A stretch of DNA of 59,432 nucleotides from NCBI RefSeq assembly GCF_000336575.1, contig NZ_AOPO01000022.1, positions 1 through 59,432 on the forward strand, given 5' to 3'. Positions within the stretch are counted from its first letter, which is position 1. Every line of letters begins with the position of its first letter. The notes under the pieces are model-generated. The model was not told the DNA's origin, ran no database searches, and saw only the letters and a program-made list of their open reading frames with translations. The translations under genes were made by a program, and so were the position numbers. Shown here piece after piece: positions 25,901 to 34,937 of the stretch. The DNA comes from Vreelandella titanicae BH1 (GTDB lineage Bacteria > Pseudomonadota > Gammaproteobacteria > Pseudomonadales > Halomonadaceae).

Positions 25901-27040
25901 TTAGCCTTCAAAAGGCGGATTGAAGCGGGCGATAAAGCGCGCATCAATCCGCTTTTTCCATTGCCATACCCACTTGCCGGATACCCCAAAGCCTCCGCGG
26001 CTGGCAATCGCGTGGCCGTCGCCAGTGCCAATGAGTGCCAACACCCGTTTGGGTGGCTGCCAGGGGAGCAATGGTTCGCCGTGGCAGGCGCGGCGAAGGT
26101 TATCCGCTAAGTGTGGCCCCATGCGCACCGCATAAACCCCTGCGTTGGGCAGCGCTGGGGTAAACGCTGCACAGTCGCCAGCGGCAAACATATTCGGCTG
26201 GTCGCTAACCTTCAGTGAATGGTCAACGCGGATAAAACCGTGTTGATCCAACGGCAGCCCAGTCCCTGCCAGCCATGGGTGGCCGACAGCCCCCGTTGCC
26301 CACAGGACGATGTCCGCATCGATGCGTTTACCGTTCTGGGTGGTTACTCCGCCTTCAATCAGCGTTTCGCCGCGTTGTTCAACGTGAACGGTAATCCCTG
26401 CCTGTGACAGCGCGCGTCGCATTAGCCAGCGTGGCACGTGCCCGGCATCGGGCAATAGAGCGTTAGAGGCGCTGAGCAAATGCCCCTGCCAATCAATATC
26501 CGGGCGCTGTTTGCGCAACTGAGCCAGTACGCTCATCAATGTTTCACAGCCCGCAGCGCCACCGCCAACGCCCACCACCCGTTGGGCGCCGCCGCTGGGT
26601 AAATGGCTAATATCATTTTGCAGTGCCTGCCAGCGCTGGTGCAGACTACTCAATGGGCGCATGGCGAGTAGCTTGGGGAGGTTCTCCCCAAGCTGGTGAG
26701 GAGACGTTAGAGTCGAACCAATGTTGACGGAGGCCACGTCAAAGTTAACGCGCTCGCCATTTGCCAGCGCTACGTAATGCTTCTGGGTGTTGATCGTGTT
26801 TGCTGGGGAAAGAATTAGCCGAGCATTGGCTCTTTGGCACAATGCTTCCACGTCGATCTGTGTCTTGCGCAGCGTACACTCCCCCGCTAGCCATGCGGGT
26901 ACGCTGCCGGAGTAAGCTGCTAAAGGACTATCACTCACCACGGTAATCGCGATGCTTGGTTCAGGCTGTTTGGCAAAGGCTTCGAGTACAAAGGCGTGGG
27001 CATGGCCCGCACCCATGAGTAATAATTGCTGCATGGACAT
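25901..27040 (-). CDS. SelD-type FAD/NAD(P) oxidoreductase (TIGR03169-like)
   Basis: 379-residue pyridine nucleotide-disulfide oxidoreductase-like flavoprotein with no CxxxxC redox pair. The FAD loop is LLLMGAGHAHAFVLEAFA, the GxGHxH variant of proteins fused to, or found with, selenide-water dikinase. A second nucleotide loop is VVGVGGGAAGCETLMS, and an FAD-contact motif is MFAAGDCAAF. It resembles type II NADH dehydrogenases. No selD is in the window. The diguanylate cyclase gene ends 32 bp upstream, so both may share a transcript. Confidence 0.8.
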   Translation of the reverse strand: MSMQQLLLMGAGHAHAFVLEAFAKQPEPSIAITVVSDSPLAAYSGSVPAWLAGECTLRKTQIDVEALCQRANARLILSPANTINTQKHYVALANGERVNFDVASVNIGSTLTSPHQLGENLPKLLAMRPLSSLHQRWQALQNDISHLPSGGAQRVVGVGGGAAGCETLMSVLAQLRKQRPDIDWQGHLLSASNALLPDAGHVPRWLMRRALSQAGITVHVEQRGETLIEGGVTTQNGKRIDADIVLWATGAVGHPWLAGTGLPLDQHGFIRVDHSLKVSDQPNMFAAGDCAAFTPALPNAGVYAVRMGPHLADNLRRACHGEPLLPWQPPKRVLALIGTGDGHAIASRGGFGVSGKWVWQWKKRIDARFIARFNPPFEG

Positions 27041-27072
27041 CGCCTATAGAAGAAGCAAGGTGCTGTTGGGGA

Positions 27073-28467
27073 TTAACAGACAAAGACTTGGTTTTTACCC
27101 GCCAATTTAGCCAGATACATGCCTTGATCCGCCCGCTCAAATAGCTGGCGAGGCCGGTCGCCGGGCTGGGCGAGGGTCAGGCCGATACTGATTGTTAATT
27201 GGCCAGCGATGTCGAAGATGTGTTGCTCCACGTTGCGGCAGAGCCGGTTAGCCAGCTTTAGACTGGCGTCTTGGTCAAGCCCCTTGGATATAATGACGAA
27301 CTCTTCACCTCCCCAACGCCCAAAGTGATCCTCATGTCTCAACGTTTCCTGCACTAACTGAGCCATATTACGCAAGATATCATCGCCGGTTGCATGCCCA
27401 TAGGTATCGTTAATATTTTTAAAATCATCAATATCAAACATCAACATGGCAAAACTGACTGACGAATTGATCAAATCCTCAATCACCAGCTCTGTATAGT
27501 AGCGGTTCCAGCATTTTGTTAAGGGGTCGGTGTGGGCCAAGCCCTCAAGGCGTTGATTGGTTTTGGTTAACTGGCGGTTGAGATGAACGACCTCCTGGGC
27601 CGTTATGGCCACGGCTAAATCGTCGGCCAGCTCAATCATCATGGAGGCTTCCTGCGGCATCCAATAACTCAAGACGTCTTGAAGCATCGTATCAGCAACC
27701 AGAGCGGGGAGTAGCGGCTGTTGGCGAAATAGTAGTAACCAACCCAAGGAAGCATTGGCGACGCTTAGCGGGGCCGCTAAACCTCCTTGGCAGCTGCCAT
27801 TCAGCTCGGCGATTTCGTCATGGGGATTGTGTTGATTCAACTGCTGTAAATGATGAAATAACTGGTGCTTCGAGGGACACTCGCCAAAGCAGTGAAGATC
27901 GCCCTGATAAGCCAGCGCAATGCCTTCGGCCTGAAAAATATCGCACCAGCTAGCGCCATGATGCTGCAAAATATCATCAATGGAAGTCAGTTTTTTAATA
28001 TCTCTGGACAGCAATCTGCGGCGAGACTTTAAACCTGATTGGCGAGTGACCATACGCTCTGCTTTTAACAAGCGTAAGCGTTGGGATGCAAGATCGACGA
28101 GTAGCTGGATCCACTTGCCAGGCCCAGCGTGAACCGCAGGTGGATGCCCAATATACCCCCACACTTCATGCTCGCCCTTTAGTTCATACAGTTGCAGCTC
28201 TGAGGCGGCTAGATCGTCGTAACAATGAATAGCGAGCAGCGCGTGGTGAGAGGCGAGGGTACTTTCCAACGGATAGTAGTACGCCAAACGAAGGTTTCCT
28301 GTGCTTAAGCGGCGATAAAGTGCCACTGGTTGACCCTGGGTAAGCGCATGCAGCGTTTTGGTCAGCAGTTCAAAAAGCTCGAGAGGGGTTGCCGAGCGGC
28401 ATAGTAGCGCCAGCTTATGACACAGGTCGTCGAGATTTTGCACCGATGGAGATAGTGTGCCACTCAT
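27073..28467 (-). CDS. GGDEF diguanylate cyclase
   Basis: Makes cyclic di-GMP from two GTP. 464 residues. The N-terminal 285 residues are an uncharacterised sensory region with no membrane helix, possibly GAF-like; a short coiled coil (about 285-305) leads to the GGDEF domain. The active site is GGEEF at 386-390, with FDIDDFKNINDTYGH upstream for metal and GTP. An inhibitory I-site RHED is at 377-380, exactly five residues before GGEEF, so product feedback is expected. It is divergent from the HTH-like gene at 28618. Confidence 0.92.
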   Translation of the reverse strand: MSGTLSPSVQNLDDLCHKLALLCRSATPLELFELLTKTLHALTQGQPVALYRRLSTGNLRLAYYYPLESTLASHHALLAIHCYDDLAASELQLYELKGEHEVWGYIGHPPAVHAGPGKWIQLLVDLASQRLRLLKAERMVTRQSGLKSRRRLLSRDIKKLTSIDDILQHHGASWCDIFQAEGIALAYQGDLHCFGECPSKHQLFHHLQQLNQHNPHDEIAELNGSCQGGLAAPLSVANASLGWLLLFRQQPLLPALVADTMLQDVLSYWMPQEASMMIELADDLAVAITAQEVVHLNRQLTKTNQRLEGLAHTDPLTKCWNRYYTELVIEDLINSSVSFAMLMFDIDDFKNINDTYGHATGDDILRNMAQLVQETLRHEDHFGRWGGEEFVIISKGLDQDASLKLANRLCRNVEQHIFDIAGQLTISIGLTLAQPGDRPRQLFERADQGMYLAKLAGKNQVFVC

Positions 28468-28617
28468 TCTGAATGACTCCTCAAGCGCCGCATTTCAGCG
28501 CTTAGCATAGCAACTCGCCTAATACTGCTAAGCGAAAACTCGAAATTGAATTAATGATTCAATCAAAAGGTGAACCGTTATTCAACTGTTATTGAACAAT
28601 CGCTTCACATTGGCGGC

Positions 28618-29028
28618 ATGAATGAAAAAATCATGTTCGCCGAGCGTCTAAAAGCGGCACTGGAAGCAGCGGGTTACGAAGCGCGGCCGTCAGTGCTTGA
28701 GCGGGAATTTAATCTGCGCTATTGGGGAAAGCCGATCACGTTTCAGGCCGTTAGGCGCTGGCTGCGTGGTGATTCGATCCCCAGTCAGGATAAGCTCCAG
28801 GTTTTGGCTCGCTGGCTGTTAGTCGACCCGCACCACTTGCGCTACGGCGCCAGCACCGCTTATACGGTCAGTGAACCTTCCGCAAGTTGGGACGTTTCAT
28901 CCACCAGTGAAGAGCGCCAATTGCTGGCACTCTACCGGGAGCTTCCCGCTGCCCAGCGTAAAGTAGTGCGCGAAATTATTGAAACATTCGCTAAAGTGCA
29001 CCCGCCTGCTAACGGGCGTAACGATTAG
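28618..29028 (+). CDS. Small DNA-binding-like regulator (XRE-like)
   Basis: 136 residues. The start is uncertain: ATG 28618 gives MNEKIMFAERLKAALEAAGY, and a GTG at 28570 would add 16 residues; neither has a strong ribosome site. The region VLEREFNLRYWGKPITFQAVRRWLRGDSIPSQDKLQVLARWLLVDP looks like a lambda-repressor-type helix-turn-helix of a family common in proteobacteria (quoted here for orientation as residues about 24-70). A C-terminal helical region follows. Divergent from the diguanylate cyclase, which it might regulate (inference). Confidence 0.65.
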   Translation: MNEKIMFAERLKAALEAAGYEARPSVLEREFNLRYWGKPITFQAVRRWLRGDSIPSQDKLQVLARWLLVDPHHLRYGASTAYTVSEPSASWDVSSTSEERQLLALYRELPAAQRKVVREIIETFAKVHPPANGRND

Positions 29029-29067
29029 GTCGACTTATTTTTTCTAATTATCTTTCAATTCGATGTG

Positions 29068-31230
29068 CTAGGTGTCAATTTTCTTAGCTGAACTGTCACC
29101 GCGTCGCCAATTGAAGTAGTGCTTCAATAGTGCCAGCACTCGTTCGGGCTTGTGGGCGTTTTTCCACACCCCGGCAGTGGCCTTTGCCGCCTCGCCCAGC
29201 GTGGGGTAGGGGTGGATGGTACCCAGTAGTTTGTTGAGGCCCAGACCGTGCTTCATGGCGAGGGTAAATTCACCCAGCCATTCACCGGCGTTTTCCGCCA
29301 CGATGGTTGCACCGAGAATCTTGTCTCTGCCGGGCACGGTAAGCACTTTGATAAAGCCTTGAGTGGCACCTTCGGCGATGGCGCGGTCGCTTTCGCCCAT
29401 GGCGTAGCGGGTAACTTCAAAGGCAATGCTCTGTGCGTTAGCCTCTTTTTCGTTTAATCCCACCCTTGCCACTTCCGGCTGTACATAGGTGACGGCGGGC
29501 ATATAGCGGTAATCCACCGCAAAGCTTTTCAGCTCGCCGAACAGCGCATTGACGGCCGCATGCCACGCCTGATGAGCAGCAGCGTGGGTAAGCTGATAAG
29601 GCCCTGCCAAATCACCGCAGGCCCAGATATTGGGTAGGCGGGTTTGCAGACGCTCGTTAAGTTCAAGGGGGCCCGCTTGGGTGGTCGTGATGCCTAGCGC
29701 TTCGAGCCCTAAGCCTTCCACATTGGCCTGGCGACCGGCACTCACCAGCAGGTAGTCCAACGGTAGTATTTTGCGGTCGCCGTCATGCTCCACCACTAGC
29801 TGATAGCCTGTCTCTCCGTTGAGAACTTCCAACGCCCTGGCATCGGTCATCACCGACACGCCTTCGCCCGCCAGGGTGCTTTCGATTAGCTCACCGACCT
29901 CTGGATCTTCACGGCCCAGCAGTTGGGAAACGCCTTCCACCAGGGTGACCTGGCTACCCAGGCGAGCGAAGCTCTGACTTAGCTCACAACCAATGGCACC
30001 GCCGCCCAGCACCACTAAACGCTTGGGCAATTCAGTAAGCGACCAGAGGTTCTCGGAAGTTAAAACGGGGGCGCTCTTAATACCCGGTAGCGACGGCACC
30101 CGGGGACGTGCGCCGGTGGCCAGCACGATATGCCGGGCGGTGAGGATTTTATCGCCGACCTGTATTTCCCAGGGCGAGATCAGCCTGGCGTGCTCTTGGT
30201 ACACCTCAACGCCCAAGCCGTTATAGCGCTCTATACTGTCGTGGGGTTCGATATCGCTAATCGACTGATGCACATGGCCCATCACCTTGGCAAAGTCGAC
30301 CTGCGGCTCGCTGGCAGTCACTCCGAACCGGTGTGCGGTGCGAACCTCATGGGCGGCGCGGGCGGCACGAATTAACGCTTTAGACGGAACGCAGCCGGTA
30401 TTCAGGCAATCGCCGCCCATCTTGTGTTTTTCCACCAACGCCACTTTGGCGTTCACGGCGCTGGCGATATAGCTGGTAACCAGCCCGGCTGAGCCGCCGC
30501 CGATCACCACAATGTCGTAGTCAAAGCCCGCTGGCCGGGTAAAACCTTTATAAGCTTTGCGCTTCTGCACCAGTTGTACAATGCGTCGAGCTATCCAGGG
30601 GAAGATGGCCAGCAGTAAAAACGAGGCGATAAGCGTCGGTGAAAGAATACCCCCCAGGCTCTCTAGCTCGCCCAACTGCCCACCCGCATTCACATAGATG
30701 GCGGTGCCGGGTAGCATCGCGAGCTGGCTTACCCCGTAAAAAGTGACGGTTTTTATGCGCGTTAGACCCATGACCAGGTTGATCATAAAGAACGGAAATA
30801 CCGGCACTAAACGCAGGGTAAATAGATAAAGAGCGCCATCGCGCTCCACGCCGCGATTCACCGAGGCAAACTGGCGCGGAAAGCGCTTTTCGATAGGGCC
30901 ACGGAAAAGAAACCGTGAAAGTAGAAAGGCCAGCGTGGCCCCCATGGTGCTAGCGAAGGAGACAATCAGTAGCCCCCAGCCGAGCCCAAATAGCGCACCG
31001 CCAAGTAAGGTCATCAGCGTGGCGCCCGGCAGTGAGAGCGCCGTTATCACCACATAAACAGCAAAAAAGATCCCCGCTACCTGCCAAGGATTTTGAGTAA
31101 ATGCCGTTTGGAAGTCGCTTTGGTATGCTTTGATGGTTTCCAGGGTGAACCATTGATGGGCACCGCTAATGAAAAACACACCAATGGCTGTGATCAGTAG
31201 CGCTGCAATAATCAAACGTTGTCGGGTCAC
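29068..31230 (-). CDS. TVP38/TMEM64 membrane domain fused to mercuric-reductase-like flavoprotein
   Basis: 720 residues from GTG 31230, which has TGGAG eight bases upstream; an earlier GTG at 31272 lacks a ribosome site. Residues about 5-215 are a polytopic TVP38/TMEM64 (DedA-related) domain with RLVPVFPFFMINLVMGLTR and MLPGTAIYVNAG. From about 238 a disulfide reductase of the dihydrolipoamide dehydrogenase/MerA group begins: IGGGSAGL, redox pair C275/C280 in GGDCLNTGCVPSK, a second nucleotide loop GGGAIGCELSQ, and C-terminal HPYPTLGEA with the conserved His. There is no HMA mercury domain. The fusion places a thiol or electron-transfer enzyme on the membrane; substrate unknown. Last gene of the ynjBCD-GT operon. 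Confidence 0.88.
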   Translation of the reverse strand: MTRQRLIIAALLITAIGVFFISGAHQWFTLETIKAYQSDFQTAFTQNPWQVAGIFFAVYVVITALSLPGATLMTLLGGALFGLGWGLLIVSFASTMGATLAFLLSRFLFRGPIEKRFPRQFASVNRGVERDGALYLFTLRLVPVFPFFMINLVMGLTRIKTVTFYGVSQLAMLPGTAIYVNAGGQLGELESLGGILSPTLIASFLLLAIFPWIARRIVQLVQKRKAYKGFTRPAGFDYDIVVIGGGSAGLVTSYIASAVNAKVALVEKHKMGGDCLNTGCVPSKALIRAARAAHEVRTAHRFGVTASEPQVDFAKVMGHVHQSISDIEPHDSIERYNGLGVEVYQEHARLISPWEIQVGDKILTARHIVLATGARPRVPSLPGIKSAPVLTSENLWSLTELPKRLVVLGGGAIGCELSQSFARLGSQVTLVEGVSQLLGREDPEVGELIESTLAGEGVSVMTDARALEVLNGETGYQLVVEHDGDRKILPLDYLLVSAGRQANVEGLGLEALGITTTQAGPLELNERLQTRLPNIWACGDLAGPYQLTHAAAHQAWHAAVNALFGELKSFAVDYRYMPAVTYVQPEVARVGLNEKEANAQSIAFEVTRYAMGESDRAIAEGATQGFIKVLTVPGRDKILGATIVAENAGEWLGEFTLAMKHGLGLNKLLGTIHPYPTLGEAAKATAGVWKNAHKPERVLALLKHYFNWRRGDSSAKKIDT

Positions 31231-31314
31231 AATAAAAACTCCAGCGCTAATAAGGGAAGTATCGGTTGTCACTGAGTGAGGAGAGCGCCCGTTTCCTTAC
31301 ACTGAAACGGCTAA

Positions 31315-31926
31315 TTAGAGATTCTCTAGCTCCTTCCAGCGCTGCCAGTCTTCAGGGCGATCCACGTCCCAAATAGTCGCGGGGTAGGCGACCTGGAGGC
31401 CTAATGCTTCAATGCGCTGCTGCGTGGTGGTCAGCACGCGTTGGGTACCCCAGGGGATATCTTCAAACAACGCAGGGTAGTCTTGGCGGGTGCCTACAAA
31501 ACCGTAGCCGCCATCTTCGGCGGGTAAAATCACCACCTCAAAGCTGGTCAGCTGCTGCGCGCAGGTGGTGATCAGCGCGCTAGTGATACTCGGGCAGTCA
31601 CTGCCCATTAGCATGGCAGGCCCTGGAGTACTGTTCAGGGCATGGCGAACCCTTGCACCTAAGTCACCCTCTGGCTGGGCGCTTAGCGTCACACCAAATG
31701 CCTCGCGAAGCTCAATAAACAGCGGGTGGGCGTGATCAAGCGCTGTCCATAGTGTGACATTGGCGGCAGGCAGCGCTTTGCAGGCATTTGCGACGCAGTG
31801 GCGTACTAGCTCCGCGTGGGCGTTGGCAGCACCTTCCAAACCGAGTAGGGGCGACAGGCGCGTTTTAGCTTGCCCCGCCAGCGGCGCTTTGGCTAGCAGG
31901 TGCAGGTGGGGCGTTTCAGCGGGCAT
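31315..31926 (-). CDS. TIGR04282-family glycosyltransferase (DUF2064)
   Basis: 203 residues. The GT-A-like fold starts LHLLAKAPLAGQAKTRLSP, the family's nucleotide-binding N-terminus. A DCP metal site is in MLMGSDCPSIT, a second acidic site in LPAEDGGYGFVG, and the end has WDVDRPEDW. The family is named for arsenosugar biosynthesis from its common neighbours, but no arsM or arsS is in this window, so the substrate is open. It overlaps the next upstream gene (TIGR04283 type) by 11 bp. Confidence 0.85.
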   Translation of the reverse strand: MPAETPHLHLLAKAPLAGQAKTRLSPLLGLEGAANAHAELVRHCVANACKALPAANVTLWTALDHAHPLFIELREAFGVTLSAQPEGDLGARVRHALNSTPGPAMLMGSDCPSITSALITTCAQQLTSFEVVILPAEDGGYGFVGTRQDYPALFEDIPWGTQRVLTTTQQRIEALGLQVAYPATIWDVDRPEDWQRWKELENL

Positions 31927-32665
31927 CGCGATACTCCTTGGCGAGTTGGGTTGCGCTAACGCCGCGCCAGTAGCGGTAGCGCAGCCGCCACATCAGGCGG
32001 ATCGTTTTCCAAGCGCCGACCTCATCCCAGCGCCTGCCCGAGCTTACCACTTTCGCCTGCAAACAGGCGGGCCGAGACACCCGTTTGAGCCGTTTAGACA
32101 GCTCAATGTCTTCCATCAGTGGCTGTTCGGGAAAACCACCGGCTGCTTTGAAAGTGCTCGCACGCATAAACATGCCCTGGTCGCCGGTGGCGATGCCGGT
32201 GAGCCGTGAGCGTTGATTCATCATCCAGCTCACCACGGGCAGCCAGCCGCTGCGGCCTGCAAGCTCAATATCAAAGCGCCCCCAGGCGTGGCCGTTAAGC
32301 GCTTGGGTTATCTGCTCAACGGCGTTCTTGGGCAAGTGAGTATCCGCGTGCAGGAACAGCAGTGCGGGCGCAGTGGCATGCTGAGCGCCCAGGTTCATTT
32401 GCAATGCTCGTCCGGCTGGGCTGCTGAGCACTCGATCTGCTAGTGGTTTGGCAATGTGAGCGCTGGCATCACTGCTCCCGCCATCCACGACAATGATCTC
32501 AACGGGTATCGCAATGCGCTGGTCGCGCAGCGCTTGTAGCGGTGTCAGTGACGCCTCAATTCCCGTGGCCTCGTTAAGCACCGGTATCACGATGCTCAGC
32601 CGAGGTGGTTGGTCAGCCGAGCTCAATAACCGGCCCTCCTGCTGCATTGGCGTCCTCGTGGTCAT
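31916..32665 (-). CDS. TIGR04283-family glycosyltransferase (GT2)
   Basis: Up to 249 residues; an internal Met (residue 7) may be the true start, since the first bases overlap ynjD. GT2 fold with LSIVIPVLNEATGIEASL, VVDGGSSDAS, the metal-binding region LFLHADTHLP and GDQGMFMRASTF. C-terminal basic segment KTIRLMWRLRYRYW. It is the usual partner of TIGR04282. It overlaps both neighbours, which shows a single operon with ynjBCD and the TVP38 fusion. Confidence 0.86.
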   Translation of the reverse strand: MTTRTPMQQEGRLLSSADQPPRLSIVIPVLNEATGIEASLTPLQALRDQRIAIPVEIIVVDGGSSDASAHIAKPLADRVLSSPAGRALQMNLGAQHATAPALLFLHADTHLPKNAVEQITQALNGHAWGRFDIELAGRSGWLPVVSWMMNQRSRLTGIATGDQGMFMRASTFKAAGGFPEQPLMEDIELSKRLKRVSRPACLQAKVVSSGRRWDEVGAWKTIRLMWRLRYRYWRGVSATQLAKEYRDAR

Positions 32666-33251
32666 GGGTGACCAGGAGCGTAGGCAGGCCTGCTTCGCGT
32701 AGTTGGCTAAACACCAGTGTGCGCATCTCCTGGCGCAGCGCCGTATCCAGCTTGGAAAACGGCTCGTCCAGCAGCACCGTTCGCGGCTTGGAGAGTAGCA
32801 GGCGCATCAACGCCACGCGTGATTGCTGGCCGCCGGAAAGGGTGGCGGGGTCGCGGGACTCAAAGCCTGCTAGCCCAACCTGTTCAAGTGCCTGAGTAAC
32901 CTGCTGGCGCTTGTCTTTTTGATGGCGAGGCAGTCCGAAGCGCAAGTTGCCGCCCACGCTTAAGTGCGGAAATAGCAGCGGATCCTGAAACAGAAGCCCG
33001 ATGTTGCGCTGTTCGGCGGGAAGGCTGAGCAAATTGCGCTCGCCCAGCCATACGCCGCCGCTAGCGGTGAATTCGCGATCAAGAAAGCCTGCAATATACG
33101 CCAATAAGGTGGATTTTCCCGACCCCGAAGGTCCCATGACCGTGAGTACTTCACCGGAGCTAATAGTGGCATCCACTACCAGTAACTCACGGCCTGCCAG
33201 GGCGATGCTAACTTGCTCAAGGCGTAGCGGCGCGCAAAAAGAAGCTGTCAC
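32613..33251 (-). CDS. ynjD: ABC transporter ATP-binding protein (YnjD-like)
   Basis: ATPase of a YnjBCD-type importer. 212 residues from a GTG with GAGGG five bases upstream. Walker A is GPSGSGKST, the Q-loop lies in GLLFQDPLLFPH, the signature is LSGGQQSRVAL, and Walker B is TVLLDEPF, followed by the switch His in LVTHDHEDA. It has no C-terminal regulatory domain. It lies 10 bp after ynjC and overlaps the GT2 gene by 53 bp. Confidence 0.9.
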   Translation of the reverse strand: MTASFCAPLRLEQVSIALAGRELLVVDATISSGEVLTVMGPSGSGKSTLLAYIAGFLDREFTASGGVWLGERNLLSLPAEQRNIGLLFQDPLLFPHLSVGGNLRFGLPRHQKDKRQQVTQALEQVGLAGFESRDPATLSGGQQSRVALMRLLLSKPRTVLLDEPFSKLDTALRQEMRTLVFSQLREAGLPTLLVTHDHEDANAAGGPVIELG

Positions 33252-33261
33252 ATTGTCCCTC

Positions 33262-34935
33262 TTAAGTAGCTAAATCACGGCGGTGGGTACCCAATAAACG
33301 GGGCAGCCCTAAGGCAAGCATAAAGCCAATCAACGGTAACCCAGCCTGCACTAATGCCCAGACGCCGATTAAACGTCGATTACTGCCAGAGGCAAGCGCG
33401 ACTGCCTCGGTCGTCACGGTGGTCACGCGGCCCGCACCGAGTAACTGGGTGGGTAAGTATTGGCCAATACTCACTGCCAAGCCTACGGCAAACGCTGTTA
33501 ACAGCGGCGCGAGCAACAGCGGCAGGCGAACCCGCCAAAAAGCGGAGCTGCGTGACACCCCCAGTGAACGCGCTACCTTTAACCAGCGTGGATCCAATTG
33601 GCGATAGGTTTCGGCCAAGGAGAGGTATACATAAGGCAGTACAAACAGCAGGTGACCAGAGATAACCAGACCAAGTTGAGGGCGAATGCCCAGGCTTTCA
33701 GCGGCCACGATTAGCCCAAATAGAAACGCAATTTGCGGCACTAATAGGGGCAAATAGAGTAACCATAACGCGCGCTTGGGTTGAATGTGCTGACGGTGTT
33801 CATTTTCCAGCGTTGCTAGCACTAGTGCCGTGGCCAAGACGGTAGAAACAAGTCCAATCAATGCCGTATTAATGAGCGGTGTAGCCAGCATAGGGCCGCT
33901 GCGTTGCCAGTGATCCAGCGTTAGCATCTGTGGCAACACTTCTGGAAAGCGCCAAAAACCGGCCAGTGAAAATAGCCCCAACCCAACTAAGGCTGCCAGC
34001 GCTGTGATACTCGAAAACAGTAATGCCGAGCGGCCAACGAGGCGCAGGATGATTTCGCCACGCTGGCGGCTGCCATTGATCAGCCAGTACCGCGTCAGGC
34101 TGCGGATCAGCTGTTCTAACAACCACCAACACAGCAGTGCAGCGACAGTGACGCCCAGTTGCAGTACCGCCGCCGCCGAGGCCATAAAACGCTGGCTGAT
34201 ATCCGGGTCGTTGAACCAACCCAAGATAGATACGCTCAGCGTGGGGGGCAGCTTCGGGCCAAGAATCAGTGCCATATCGACGACCGAAGTGGCATAGGCG
34301 ATCACTGCATAAACCGGCAGGCGAATCAGTGGGTAGAGCGAGGGAAGCACCGTTTTTAACCAGCCGATGGTAGGCGAGTAACCTAGCGACCTTGCCAGCA
34401 TCAAGCGCTTCTCCGGCGCTAACTGCGGCAGTGCCGCCAGGCTCATCAGCAGCAAAAACGGTACTTCTTTTAGCACCAACCCCGCCATTAGGGAGAATCC
34501 CCAGGGATCGTTGATGATCAGCATGTCCAGGGGGCGCTCCCATCCTGTTAGCGACGGCGATATCAGCCGCGCCACCAAACCCGAAGGGGCAATCAAAAAG
34601 GCAAACCCAAAGGCGATAGCGGCGTGAGGGATGGCGAGCAGCGGTGATACCAACCGTCGCATGCCGCGATCTAACCAAGTGCCCCGACTGGCGGCCAAAA
34701 ACAGCACCACAATTACCAGCGCTACGGCTGTGCTGACTAACCCGCTGGCAAAGCTAACCATCACTGAACGTCCTAGCCCCGGCTGGGCGAACAGCATTTG
34801 CCAGGGGGCTAAACTAGCGCCATGGCCGCCTAGCGTTGGTAAGTAGCCAAACGCAGGCAGCAGCACCATCATCAGACCCGCCCCAACGGGGAGTACTAGC
34901 AGGGCAATGATGAGTGCTGGGGCCAGTCGCAGCAT
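33262..34935 (-). CDS. ynjC: ABC transporter permease, duplicated (YnjC-like)
   Basis: 557 residues with two permease halves in one chain, each of about six membrane helices (about 1-280 and 290-557), as in YnjC, ThiP and FbpB. EAA-type coupling loops are visible: ARSLGYSPTIGWLKTVLPSL in the first half and a matching VARSLGVSRSSAFWRVRLPL in the second. It follows ynjB by 2 bp. The E. coli YnjBCD substrate is not firmly known. Confidence 0.9.
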   Translation of the reverse strand: MLRLAPALIIALLVLPVGAGLMMVLLPAFGYLPTLGGHGASLAPWQMLFAQPGLGRSVMVSFASGLVSTAVALVIVVLFLAASRGTWLDRGMRRLVSPLLAIPHAAIAFGFAFLIAPSGLVARLISPSLTGWERPLDMLIINDPWGFSLMAGLVLKEVPFLLLMSLAALPQLAPEKRLMLARSLGYSPTIGWLKTVLPSLYPLIRLPVYAVIAYATSVVDMALILGPKLPPTLSVSILGWFNDPDISQRFMASAAAVLQLGVTVAALLCWWLLEQLIRSLTRYWLINGSRQRGEIILRLVGRSALLFSSITALAALVGLGLFSLAGFWRFPEVLPQMLTLDHWQRSGPMLATPLINTALIGLVSTVLATALVLATLENEHRQHIQPKRALWLLYLPLLVPQIAFLFGLIVAAESLGIRPQLGLVISGHLLFVLPYVYLSLAETYRQLDPRWLKVARSLGVSRSSAFWRVRLPLLLAPLLTAFAVGLAVSIGQYLPTQLLGAGRVTTVTTEAVALASGSNRRLIGVWALVQAGLPLIGFMLALGLPRLLGTHRRDLAT

Positions 34936-34937
34936 CG

